This document shows positions 8,439 to 16,800 of a stretch of DNA of 64,000 bases, piece by piece. Under the pieces are notes generated by a model. It searched no databases. It had not been told where the DNA came from and was given only the letters and a program-made list of their open reading frames with translations. The stretch covers positions 62,001 through 126,000 of the forward strand of contig JBMYZL010000001.1 of assembly GCA_049610385.1 (NCBI GenBank), in the 5' to 3' direction. How positions within the stretch are numbered: the first letter of the stretch is position 1; every line of letters starts with the position of its first letter. The translations under genes and the position numbers were made by a program. This DNA is from JBMYZL01 sp049610385 (lineage in GTDB: Bacteria; Bacteroidota; Bacteroidia; Flavobacteriales_D; Sanyastnellaceae).

Positions 8439-9158
8439 ATGGCCCAGCAAATCACACTTTTGGATGAATCCCTCAATTTCCCCCCAGTCGATCAGGCCAT
8501 CGACGGACTTTTGGCAGTGGGCGGAGATTTAAGTCCTGCCCGTTTGTTGGCAGCTTACGAAAATGGGATCTTCCCCTGGTATGATGAGGATACACCACCG
8601 CTTTGGTGGGCACCGGAGAACCGTGCCATTTTGGAACTGGAGGACTTGAAAGTGTCCAAAAGCATGCGATCGGTCATGCGGAATGCTGGGTTCACATTCA
8701 CCATGGACCGAAATTTCCCCGAGGTCATCCAAATGTGCAAGGAAACCCGTGAGCAAAGTGGGGACGGCTCTTGGATTGTGCAGGAAACGATTGACGGATA
8801 TTGTGAGCTTCATGCCTTGGGCATGGCACATTCTGTCGAAACATGGCGAAATGGGAAACTCGTCGGAGGACTGTACGGTGTGTCCATCGGGAGGATGTTC
8901 TTCGGGGAAAGCATGTTTTCCATAGAAAAAAATGCCTCCAAAGCAGCTTTCATCCGATTGGTTGGCTGGTTGGCCTCAAATGGGTTTGGCCCCATTGACT
9001 GCCAAATTCAAAACGATCATCTGGCCTCATTGGGTGTCAAAAACGTTTCTCGAACCACATTTGAACGCCTGCTCGTCAAACATCTGAATGCTGGGCCCAC
9101 CCTTCGAGGTTCCTGGTCTTTCGACTCAGAGCCTCCCGATGATTCTCCCGCAACATGA
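8439..9158 (+). CDS. aat: Leucyl/phenylalanyl-tRNA-protein transferase
   Basis: 239 aa, normal length for Aat. Diagnostic stretches are GLLAVGGDLSPARLLAAYENG, shortened to VGGDLSPARLLAAY, GIFPWYDEDTPPLWWAP, and later GLYGVSIGRMFFGESMFS. The enzyme adds Leu or Phe from its tRNA to proteins with N-terminal Lys or Arg, marking them for ClpS/ClpAP in the N-end rule pathway. Cytoplasmic. Translationally coupled to the next gene by an ATGA overlap. Confidence 0.95.
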   Translation: MAQQITLLDESLNFPPVDQAIDGLLAVGGDLSPARLLAAYENGIFPWYDEDTPPLWWAPENRAILELEDLKVSKSMRSVMRNAGFTFTMDRNFPEVIQMCKETREQSGDGSWIVQETIDGYCELHALGMAHSVETWRNGKLVGGLYGVSIGRMFFGESMFSIEKNASKAAFIRLVGWLASNGFGPIDCQIQNDHLASLGVKNVSRTTFERLLVKHLNAGPTLRGSWSFDSEPPDDSPAT

Positions 9159-9553
9159 AAACTTGGCGAATCAAATTTTGGCGGAAGTACTTCCAACTTT
9201 TTGTTCGTTGGAGAATCAGGGGCAGTCTGGATACTTACCCCCAGCACGCGCATGTTATTGCAGGGCCCATTGATAATCCGAAGTCAGGAAGGGCCTTTCG
9301 AATCAGCCTGAAGGGTTGGAAAAGTCAAGGCCAGAAAACCTACCACATGAAAGCCGCAAAAGACTTGGTTGAATCCGCCCTTTTGGAGTCGTTTTTGATC
9401 GACCTGAAACCAGGGGATTGGATTTTGCCTGTCGGACTCGATGCCAAACGTCATTTCCTCAATATCCATACGGCCTTTCGGCGAAGTTCACATCCCGAGC
9501 GAGATGCCGCGTATTTGGCACGATACTTCGACCATCATCTGGACATTCATTGA
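9155..9553 (+). CDS. Uncharacterised basic protein coupled to aat
   Basis: 132 aa, starting in an ATGA overlap with aat, which supports it as a real gene. Rich in Arg, Lys and aromatic residues at the N-terminus (WRIKFWRKYFQLFVRWRIRG) with a predicted alpha/beta remainder. No signal peptide and no recognised domain. The overlap suggests co-translation with Aat, but a shared role cannot be claimed. Confidence 0.6.
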   Translation: MKTWRIKFWRKYFQLFVRWRIRGSLDTYPQHAHVIAGPIDNPKSGRAFRISLKGWKSQGQKTYHMKAAKDLVESALLESFLIDLKPGDWILPVGLDAKRHFLNIHTAFRRSSHPERDAAYLARYFDHHLDIH

Positions 9554-9704
9554 GCGAAATCAGTGGATTAACAAGTTGTACACATTTTCAGCGCGTTCGT
9601 TAACAATTCGTTCATATTTACATCGGAGAGCGTGCCGACGTTGCAAATGACTTCATTTAATTTGCCTTAAATGATCTGTTGACACCCGAATCAAAACCTA
9701 TCGC

Positions 9705-9983
9705 ATGTACCACTTGGACAAGTATGACCACATGATTCTGGATATTGTATCCACGTACAAAAAAGAGCAAAGCAACCACATTCGTTTGGCCGTTTTGGAA
9801 AGAAACTTTTGGAAGCGAATTGAGTCTGATGAAGAATTGAGTGTAGGCCAAGCCCGAGTCGGAGAAAGAATCACCAACCTCTACTTGGATGGCATGCTGC
9901 AAAACCGGAATGGATATACATTAACGCGAAAAGGGCGCGAACAACTGCAACACGCACCATGGCGTGTACAGGAGATGGCTTGA
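9705..9983 (+). CDS. Small winged-helix-like protein
   Basis: 92 aa. Pattern of three helices followed by a short hairpin (GERITNLYLDGMLQNRNGYTL shortened to YLDGMLQNRNGYTLTRKGR) resembles a winged-helix module, where the 'YTLTRKGRE' part is typical of the wing and last helix of small regulators. The likely role is DNA binding, as inference only. It stands alone between a 151-bp gap and a strong bidirectional terminator. Confidence 0.55.
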   Translation: MYHLDKYDHMILDIVSTYKKEQSNHIRLAVLERNFWKRIESDEELSVGQARVGERITNLYLDGMLQNRNGYTLTRKGREQLQHAPWRVQEMA

Positions 9984-10006
9984 TCACTCGTGAATGTTTT
10001 CGCAAC

Positions 10007-10038
10007 AAAAAAAGCAACCCAGTAAGGTTGCTTTTTTT
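10007..10038. terminator. Bidirectional intrinsic terminator
   Basis: Perfect 13-bp inverted repeat, AAAAAAAGCAACC and GGTTGCTTTTTTT, around a 6-nt loop. Read either way, a GC-core stem is followed by a T run. It serves the plus gene ending at 9983 and the minus small gene ending at 10127. Confidence 0.85.
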
Positions 10039-10126
10039 GTGCCTTTGTTCTACACTTTGATTTCACGGCCATATCCCAACAAGGCAAAAGAGCTGGCCGT
10101 TGCTGATCAAAAGAGAGTCAGAAGGT

Positions 10127-10270
10127 TCAGGCCTCTAGAACCTCCAGCGCTGGATATTTTTCTTTCCAAAATTCCAACTTTTCTTGGTCGCGTACAGTAA
10201 TCACTGTTCGACGATCCAATCGAACTTTGATGTTGGGTTGAAGTTCCTTTTCTCGCTTTTTGCGCGCCAT
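10127..10270 (-). CDS. Possible 47-residue basic small protein
   Basis: Short ORF beginning MARKKREKELQPNIKV and ending LEVLEA, very basic at the N-terminus and amphipathic after that. Complete ATG-to-TGA frame in an otherwise empty 430-bp interval, with the strong terminator 88 bp downstream. No recognised family. The evidence is context and composition only, with no clear promoter seen upstream. Confidence 0.4.
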   Translation of the reverse strand: MARKKREKELQPNIKVRLDRRTVITVRDQEKLEFWKEKYPALEVLEA

Positions 10271-10416
10271 AACGGATGTGCTTATTCCATGATACCTGAG
10301 GGAGTCTCCCTATCGGCTTTACGAATGAACACAAAAAATGACGAAAAGGTTTCCTTTGTTTATAAAATCAACACTTTGTTAAGCATTTTTTGGCTGAATC
10401 CCCTGTTCACCTCCAA

Positions 10417-11748
10417 TCAATGTGCGGACCTGGCACAATTCCGGCCATACCAAGCGATATAAGTGTAACATAGCATGGGCAACAACAAAGCCAATGCAAA
10501 CCCATAGCTGCCCGCTATCGCCCCCATTAAAGGTGGTATGAAAGCCCCTCCAACTATCGCGGTGCACAGCAATCCACTCCCGAGTGGTTTCAATTCACCA
10601 AGCTCATCGATTCCCAATGTGAAAATGGTGGGAAACATGACGCTGTTCATCATGCCAACGGCCAACAAAAAGACCAAGGACAAGATTCCTGAACTCATGG
10701 CCGAAGCCACAACAAGGGTCGCAGCAATTGATGCAAACACCCCCAAAATCTTTCCAGGCGCCCATCGTTGCATCAAGCCCGAACCGACAAATCGCCCCAA
10801 CATGGCTCCTCCCCAATAAAAGGTCAACAATGCACCGATGGCTGCCTTCGCGTCCATCCCAGCTGCGCTCCCCCCTTTCAACCATGCAGCCGCTTCCACC
10901 ATGGGGCGCAGAACCGGATGCTTTAACACTTCCGATGCCACCCCCAAATCAAGTCCATAATTCACCATGTAACTCCCGATAGCCACTTCTGCTCCTACGT
11001 ACACAAAAATGCCAATTGCACCACCCACCAGTCTTTTGTTGCGAAGAACTTCACGGTAAGTGCCTCCGCCGCCGGAAGATAGAATTTGAGGGAGTTGAGC
11101 TCGACTCAACAACACCGCCAACAACGCAAAAGCCATGGCCAAACCCACAAAAGGTCCTTGCACTGCGGCAGCTTCCGCAACCCGGTATTGCTCCAAATCC
11201 AGTGCAGACAATGCCCCTTGTTCATCAGCTGTTAGGATCCGATCACTGAGCAACAATCCTGCCGCAAAAAGTGGCGCAATGGTCGTGCCCAAAGAATTGA
11301 AGGCTTGGGCGAGATTCAAGCGACTTGAAGCCCCCTTTTCTTCCCCCAAAACAGCGATGTACGGATTGGCAGCCACTTGTAAAATGGTGATTCCCGAGGC
11401 GACAACGAACAACGCCAAAAGAAAAATAAGATACAACCGGGTGTTTGCAGCTGGATAAAACAAGAGACACCCCAAACCTGCCAACCCGAGTCCCACCAGA
11501 ATGCCGCGTTTGTAGCCAATTCGTTCAATCAAATTGCCGCCTGGAATGCTCACCAATCCGTATGCCCCGAACCACGCAAATTGCACGAGTCCTGCCTGCC
11601 ACAGCTCCAATTCGAAGACATCCTTCAATCGAGGAATCAAGGCGTCCACCAAGACCGTGATGAACCCCCACATGAAAAACAAACTAGTCACCACAACAAA
11701 GGGTCCCCTCCATGAGGACCCTTCACTGGAAATCTTTTTTTCAATCAT
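10417..11748 (-). CDS. MFS sugar:proton symporter, FucP/GluP family
   Basis: 443 aa with about twelve membrane helices. The start FVVVTSLFFMWGFITVL and motifs ANPYIAVLGEEKGASSRLNLAQAFNSLGTTIAP (cited here as QVAANPYIAVLG and LAQAFNSLGTTIAP) are typical of the fucose/glucose-galactose transporter subfamily. Imports a hexose or deoxyhexose across the inner membrane; the exact sugar is not readable. Single gene; TATTTTGG lies 4 nt before the ATG, an imperfect form of the promoter seen elsewhere in the window. Confidence 0.88.
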   Translation of the reverse strand: MIEKKISSEGSSWRGPFVVVTSLFFMWGFITVLVDALIPRLKDVFELELWQAGLVQFAWFGAYGLVSIPGGNLIERIGYKRGILVGLGLAGLGCLLFYPAANTRLYLIFLLALFVVASGITILQVAANPYIAVLGEEKGASSRLNLAQAFNSLGTTIAPLFAAGLLLSDRILTADEQGALSALDLEQYRVAEAAAVQGPFVGLAMAFALLAVLLSRAQLPQILSSGGGGTYREVLRNKRLVGGAIGIFVYVGAEVAIGSYMVNYGLDLGVASEVLKHPVLRPMVEAAAWLKGGSAAGMDAKAAIGALLTFYWGGAMLGRFVGSGLMQRWAPGKILGVFASIAATLVVASAMSSGILSLVFLLAVGMMNSVMFPTIFTLGIDELGELKPLGSGLLCTAIVGGAFIPPLMGAIAGSYGFALALLLPMLCYTYIAWYGRNCARSAH

Positions 11749-11784
11749 GCGGCCAAAATAGGCCTTTCTGCAAAGCCAAGGCGC

Positions 11785-14700
11785 TTATCGAATCAATTGG
11801 ATATAACCACTCTTTCTTTCTGCCTCAGTGTCAAATCCTTTGACGCGAAGAACGAAGTGATATATGCCATTTGGTGCGAAATGATCACTGCCATTGACAT
11901 CACCAATCCACTGGTTATCGATGGATTCCGTTTCAAAAACTTTCGCCCCCCACCGATCAAAAATGATCATTTCGAATTCCTCAATTTGATCTCCCACAAC
12001 CTCAAATGCATCATTCTTCCCATCATTGTTGGGGGTGAAAGCGGACGGAATGTACAGAATGACCGGCCCCTTTACCACTGTGTAAGCTGTATCGGTGCAA
12101 CCCACCCAGCTGGTTACGCCCAAGGAAACAGTGTGCTCTGACAAGCCATCAAAAGTGTGGTCAACGATGGGCTGGTCACTGCCAGCACCATCACCAAAAT
12201 CCCAATCATATGTATACGCTCCGGGATAAGGTTCCACTGGGGACGGGGTGGCCGTGAACAAGAAAGCATTCTCTTCCTCGAGGCGGCTGACCGCGAACTG
12301 ACTGAACAAGTACTGCACTTCCACAGTGACATCTGCCTCAATGACCTTTCCACAAATATCTGTTGCAATGACTGGATAATTTGCGTTTTGGGTGGGTGCT
12401 ATACTCTGAACATTGCCATAAGCTTCAAGCGTTGTCCAATGGTAAACAAATCCATCCTCTCCTCCGGTGGCTGTGGCCACCAATGATATTTGATCTCCGG
12501 CACAAATGGTCGAATCTGGGGTGATTGTGATTTCAAGAGGAATGTCCGGAATGTGGTATGTCAGCATATCTGAATCCGCTCCACCGCATCCATCCTGAAC
12601 TGCAACTTCAACGGGAATGGTGGTGAAACTCTGAACCAATTGCGAAGCATCCGTACCTGCTGGCACACCAGCAACCGTCCATGAGAACGTATAATCACCT
12701 GCCCCTGACACAATCTGGACCGGGATGTCGGTGTTGTCTATGCAACTGGCAAAAATGTCTGCCCCCAATTCAATTTCGAGAGGTGGATTGTCGATGATGA
12801 TTGTGGCCGCAACCGAATTGGACTGACCACATCCATCCTCAACAAGCAACTCAATGTTGGTGTCAAAATCCGTATTGACCACCAAGGAGGAGTTGCTGGA
12901 AGCCAGCTGGCTTCCATCTTGGTACCAAGTATAAACGTAATTCCCAGATCCGCTTGTGATATTGGGATTGAATGAAAAGTTTTCTGTACACGGCCCAACC
13001 AAATTATCTACCATGGAAATTTCAACGGGCGGTGCTTCCACGACCAAATCAACCTCTATGGATTCAGTCTGACCGCAAGCGTCATTCACGGTCAATGTCA
13101 CAGTCTGATCCTCGGTCACATTGTAATTCAGGGTGTTATCAAAATCCAACCAACCACCATTGGGACCGAACCACGAATATGTAAATGGACCACTCCCCTC
13201 AACGTTTGTGTTCAACGCAAAGTCATTGTTGCACAAGACATCGAATGGATTCGCCACTTGAATTTCAATTGGTGGGATGTTTTCGTCAATTTCCACCCAG
13301 TCTACTTCTGTGAACCCGCAACCGTCTTCAACTTCAACAAAGACAGTATCGGCATTGCTCCAAACTCCTATGTCAACGCCCCCAGTCCACAAGGGCCACA
13401 GGGGTCCGTTGTTCGAGTACCAACTGTAACTGTAGGTTCCATCCCCACCTTCACCTGTGGCATTGATGAAAACCGAGCCATTGCATTCCAATAGCACTTC
13501 ATCCGGTGTGATGTCCACAGTCAATGGTGGCAAATCCAAAACGTCAATTTGCACATTGGCCACTTGAGATTCGATACCACAGGTATCTCCGACAATCACC
13601 TCACAGAGGAAATCAGCATCCGGAGTTAAGGAAACGGGCGAAGTGTTGTCAGGAATACATCCCTGCCAGTCAAACGTGTAATTGCCATATCCGCCTGAAA
13701 CAATTGGACCTGCGTCCACAGTGATGCCATTGCAAATTTCGATGTAATAATCGTCCACCACAAATGGTGGCGGATTTTCAGCAATGGTGAACTCGAAATA
13801 TGTGGTCAACCCCCCTCCATTGCACGCGGCTACGTTTTCAATTTGCATGACCACTTGTTCGGGGCCCTCAGGAATGCCGTCGATATCAGCTGTGATTTCG
13901 AACTCAACAATGGATACAAAAGGTTCGAAAACAATGGAATCTGGCAGGGGATCCAAATCATCACCGGCAGTAACAATTCCGTAATCCACTCCATTGATCG
14001 CATCAGACAGGCTGTAATCGATGTAAACCATCTCTTGGATTTCCAAGATGGTCTCCACTGGTCGCTCAAATGTCAATGTAGCCGTTCCACAATCCTCATA
14101 AATGGTTCCGGAATCAGGTCCACCAACATCAATGGACAAATCAATTTGAACAACAGCATTGGACTCGAAAGAACCTTCCTCCAAGACCACAATGGATTCC
14201 AAAGCGCCATCCGTTCCATCAGCAATGGCCAATTTGATGTGGTAGGTCTCTCCACATTCCACTGGATACTCAGCCGTAAAAGGAACGGTGTAACCATTCA
14301 AACAAATCTCGTCACTGTCGTAACTCGCTATGAAATATTCCTCGTTGATGGCTGGATTGATATCACTTCCGGCATTTACCGAAGAGATGGTGATGGGCAA
14401 TACGGGGTCCGTATTGGGGACACCTGCAATGTTCACTGCGCCGTCGGGAAACCCTGCCGGGCTGTCATAGGGGCCAGAAATGCCTGGACCGCTCAGAAAG
14501 AAGGCAAACACATCATTGTAGGTGGTGTTGATGAAACCATTTGCCCCAGGACTGCCTGGATATTCATCGGAGCCAAACACATAGTTGAACCTCACCGTAT
14601 CTCCGGCGGCAATGAAATCAAATTCCAATACAGCCAAATCATTGACGTCTTGTACAACAAAGGATTGGCCAATCATGTCCGGTACAGAGTTCGCAATGTC

Positions 14701-15024
14701 CAGCAAATCGGCATCCACACCCAAACCTTGACAATCGCTACAAAACGGGAAATCATCTGGGCAGCTGATGTTGATGGCATTGTCAGTACTCATCATCAGA
14801 CCTGAGGCAATGGAAAACGCTCCTTCACCACCAGTGACATACCCCAACTGATCAAAGCCACCGGTGTAAGTAATGTTTGTCGCCGTTACGCCGTTGCCCA
14901 ACAAAATGTCATTGACATATTCTTCGAGGGTAAAACCTGATTCCACCTCAAGCTGCGCCACCGCACCAGTTCCGGACAAAAACAAAACGCAACCTGCGAA
15001 AAGTAATCTCAAAAAACTTGACAT
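11785..15024 (-). CDS. Giant T9SS type B secreted protein with choice-of-anchor L and Ig-like repeats
   Basis: 1079 aa from ATG 15024; signal peptide MSSFLRLLFAGCVLFLSGTG ending AVAQ. Order: choice-of-anchor L domain (about 25-290, with YVFGSDEYPG), a Calx-beta-like segment (about 300-410), six Ig/SprB-like modules of about 80-87 residues, each ending in D-x-C-G (VGDTCG, VEDGCG, VNDACG, VEDGCG, VQDGCG, ATDICG), a PKD domain (YDWDFGDGAG) and a gliding-motility type B sorting domain (YIPSAFTPNNDGKNDAF to the end). Such proteins are exported by the T9SS and attach to the cell surface or are shed; adhesion is the usual guess. The longer ATG at 15057 puts residues ahead of the signal peptide and is disfavoured. 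Confidence 0.87.
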   Translation of the reverse strand: MSSFLRLLFAGCVLFLSGTGAVAQLEVESGFTLEEYVNDILLGNGVTATNITYTGGFDQLGYVTGGEGAFSIASGLMMSTDNAINISCPDDFPFCSDCQGLGVDADLLDIANSVPDMIGQSFVVQDVNDLAVLEFDFIAAGDTVRFNYVFGSDEYPGSPGANGFINTTYNDVFAFFLSGPGISGPYDSPAGFPDGAVNIAGVPNTDPVLPITISSVNAGSDINPAINEEYFIASYDSDEICLNGYTVPFTAEYPVECGETYHIKLAIADGTDGALESIVVLEEGSFESNAVVQIDLSIDVGGPDSGTIYEDCGTATLTFERPVETILEIQEMVYIDYSLSDAINGVDYGIVTAGDDLDPLPDSIVFEPFVSIVEFEITADIDGIPEGPEQVVMQIENVAACNGGGLTTYFEFTIAENPPPFVVDDYYIEICNGITVDAGPIVSGGYGNYTFDWQGCIPDNTSPVSLTPDADFLCEVIVGDTCGIESQVANVQIDVLDLPPLTVDITPDEVLLECNGSVFINATGEGGDGTYSYSWYSNNGPLWPLWTGGVDIGVWSNADTVFVEVEDGCGFTEVDWVEIDENIPPIEIQVANPFDVLCNNDFALNTNVEGSGPFTYSWFGPNGGWLDFDNTLNYNVTEDQTVTLTVNDACGQTESIEVDLVVEAPPVEISMVDNLVGPCTENFSFNPNITSGSGNYVYTWYQDGSQLASSNSSLVVNTDFDTNIELLVEDGCGQSNSVAATIIIDNPPLEIELGADIFASCIDNTDIPVQIVSGAGDYTFSWTVAGVPAGTDASQLVQSFTTIPVEVAVQDGCGGADSDMLTYHIPDIPLEITITPDSTICAGDQISLVATATGGEDGFVYHWTTLEAYGNVQSIAPTQNANYPVIATDICGKVIEADVTVEVQYLFSQFAVSRLEEENAFLFTATPSPVEPYPGAYTYDWDFGDGAGSDQPIVDHTFDGLSEHTVSLGVTSWVGCTDTAYTVVKGPVILYIPSAFTPNNDGKNDAFEVVGDQIEEFEMIIFDRWGAKVFETESIDNQWIGDVNGSDHFAPNGIYHFVLRVKGFDTEAERKSGYIQLIR

Positions 15025-15108
15025 AATCAAAATCGGTTCAAGTGCACAAATTAACACTTATTGAACTGATTTTGCGCTCAAAAGGTTGCGCTCTTCGTAA
15101 CAGATGGT

Positions 15109-15618
15109 TCAGCGAGGACGAAAATCCTCCAGTTGTGCGGCCAATTTTTTCCGTGCGTGGAAAATTCGGCTCTTGACCGTTCCCATCGGAATGCCCAATT
15201 CCTCGGCAATTTCATCGTAGTGAAAGCCGTCCAAGAACATCGTGAATGGCTTTTGAAAGTCGTGCTTCAATTGGCCAATGGCATCACGTATGTCCTGCTC
15301 ATTGATTAACGTGGTGACCGTATCCGCTGTCAAGGATGTGCCAGCATTCAAAAAGTATTGATTGTCTGTACTGTCAACGATGGTGTTTTGGAATTTTTTG
15401 CGCTTGTAATTGTTGATGAAGATGTTGCGCATGATGGTGTACAACCAACCCTTAATGTTTGTGCCTTCCTTGAAGTTGTTGCGGTATCGGATGGCTTTGA
15501 CCATGGTGTCTTGAATCAAATCGTCGGCATCCTGCGCATCACGGGTGAAACCCAATGCAAAGCCCTTTAGAAAATCACTGTGGTTGACCAACAGATGGTT
15601 GAATTCAATTGTACTCAT
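15109..15618 (-). CDS. ECF-type RNA polymerase sigma factor
   Basis: 169 aa with region 2 (DADDLIQDTMVKAIRYRNNF, then GWLYTIMRNIFINNYKRKK) and region 4 (FHYDEIAEELGIPMGTVKSR, then IFHARKKL). It would direct RNA polymerase to a small regulon. In many Bacteroidota a close relative sits beside a MerR regulator and carotenoid genes (genome knowledge). Here the MerR gene is upstream on the same strand, but a T9SS adhesin gene follows instead of crt genes. No anti-sigma gene is adjacent. The 194-bp gap before it carries two ACAATTGT palindromes. Confidence 0.9.
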   Translation of the reverse strand: MSTIEFNHLLVNHSDFLKGFALGFTRDAQDADDLIQDTMVKAIRYRNNFKEGTNIKGWLYTIMRNIFINNYKRKKFQNTIVDSTDNQYFLNAGTSLTADTVTTLINEQDIRDAIGQLKHDFQKPFTMFLDGFHYDEIAEELGIPMGTVKSRIFHARKKLAAQLEDFRPR

Positions 15619-15696
15619 GACCGATTGTGTTTAATCTTACGAGACAAAGATTGAACAAAAAATCATTGCAACCAACTTTTTGTGGAACTATTTTCA

Positions 15697-15704
15697 ACAA
15701 TTGT
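15697..15704. promoter_or_regulatory. ACAATTGT palindrome, possible operator (copy 1)
   Basis: Perfect 8-bp palindrome within AACAATTGTT, 79-86 bp before the sigma-factor ATG. A second copy lies 29 bp away centre to centre, nearly three helical turns. Candidate site for the neighbouring MerR protein; function is inferred. Confidence 0.3.
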
Positions 15705-15725
15705 TCAACAAAATATCACAAATGC

Positions 15726-15733
15726 ACAATTGT
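15726..15733. promoter_or_regulatory. ACAATTGT palindrome, possible operator (copy 2)
   Basis: Same 8-bp palindrome as at 15697-15704, in the gap between the MerR and sigma genes. Confidence 0.3.
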
Positions 15734-15812
15734 TAGATGCCCACAGATGCACAACAAACTGATTCCCAATACTTCAAGTGTACACGTGCCGAGGATGGCA
15801 TTTGGCAGGCCT

Positions 15813-16724
15813 TCAATTCAAATCTGCATCAACCTGCTCCTTCTCAGCAAAAAGTGCGTGGTAGAGCTCCATTCCTCCTGAGAACACGTGGGCATTTTCA
15901 TTCCCCTGTGAACCCTCAAAAACACGCCCTCCAAGATAGAAATGGTGCGGAGACCCTCCGAAATGGCGGTGGATTTTACTCAAGTAATCTCCAACCTCTT
16001 TTGTTGAAGGATGAGTCGTACAATATGCAACAAATTTAACCTGTGGGAATTGATCCGCAATGGCTTCCAGGTCTTCAAAAGGAACACTCGCGCCAAGAAA
16101 AATGGATCGATTTCCTTTGACACGGGCGAGGTAATGGAAGAACAACAAGCTGATGTCATGGATTTCCTGTTCAGGCAAATAATGCACAAACGTGGGAGCC
16201 GTTTGATTACCCGGAGACTCCGGCAATGTGTCCAAGCGACCATACAACTGCTGTCGGAACAAATGACTGATGAAATGCTCGTTCGCAGGACAAATGGCAT
16301 CGGTCAACCACAGCACACCAACTTGGGACAAAAAGGGCAAGTACAATTCCTGTACCGTCCGCTGGAATCCGTGCGCATCGGTATAAGCTTTTGTCACGTT
16401 GTGGAATAAGGACTCATCATAATTGATCATGCTGATTTTCAACATGTTTAAATAAGCCTCGTGCGTCCCTCCTTCTTTCTGGACTCGCTGAACAGCGTCA
16501 ATGATTTGTCGCCCGGTCATTTGGGCGATCTTCGAGATTTTGTGTCCATTGGAAATGAGCATGGCCACATTGAGCAATTTTTTCAAATCCTCTCCCGAAT
16601 AATATCTGATGTTTGTAGCGGTGCGTTTGGGCACCAACAGCTGATATCGTTGCTCCCAAATCCGAATGGTGTGTGCCTTCACCCCGGAGAAATGCTCCAA
16701 ATCTTTGATTGAAAACTGCTGCAT
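15813..16724 (-). CDS. MerR-family regulator with CarH-like cobalamin-binding region
   Basis: 303 aa from ATG 16724 (MQQFSIKDLEHFSGVKAHTI); an in-frame ATG at 16754 adds ten residues. N-terminal MerR helix-turn-helix with the Bacteroidota form TIRIWEQRY and ATNIRYY. The middle carries W-x9-E-H (W139, E149, H150), the four-helix signature that caps adenosylcobalamin in CarH. The C-terminal Rossmann-like part has E-x-H (H189) where CarH places the cobalt-ligand His, and ends in FYLGGRVF. This suggests a B12-dependent, possibly light-sensitive repressor. Stand-alone gene, divergent from the GlmU-like gene; the ECF sigma gene follows 194 bp downstream. Binding of B12 is inference. Confidence 0.85.
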   Translation of the reverse strand: MQQFSIKDLEHFSGVKAHTIRIWEQRYQLLVPKRTATNIRYYSGEDLKKLLNVAMLISNGHKISKIAQMTGRQIIDAVQRVQKEGGTHEAYLNMLKISMINYDESLFHNVTKAYTDAHGFQRTVQELYLPFLSQVGVLWLTDAICPANEHFISHLFRQQLYGRLDTLPESPGNQTAPTFVHYLPEQEIHDISLLFFHYLARVKGNRSIFLGASVPFEDLEAIADQFPQVKFVAYCTTHPSTKEVGDYLSKIHRHFGGSPHHFYLGGRVFEGSQGNENAHVFSGGMELYHALFAEKEQVDADLN

Positions 16725-16788
16725 AAATCCCGCGATCCTCCTTTTCCGTTCCATTAGATAACCATCTTTTTCCTGAAGTGTTCAATCC

Positions 16789-16796
16789 TACCTTTG
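16789..16796 (+). promoter_or_regulatory. Core promoter TACCTTTG, 4 nt before the GlmU-like ATG
   Basis: Exact TAnnTTTG with TTGC between it and ATG 16801. Confidence 0.65.
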
Positions 16797-16800
16797 TTGC

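Noticed and set aside
9554..9704. Possible origin-like or DnaA-box region (GTGGATTAACAAG, TTGTACACA)
   Set aside because: Boxes have two mismatches and no dnaA/dnaN neighbours or AT-rich unwinding element; it reads as ordinary intergenic DNA.
11701..11721. GGGTCC...GGACCC inverted repeat near the MFS start
   Set aside because: It falls inside codons 9-15 with only six pairs; no context supports a regulatory role.
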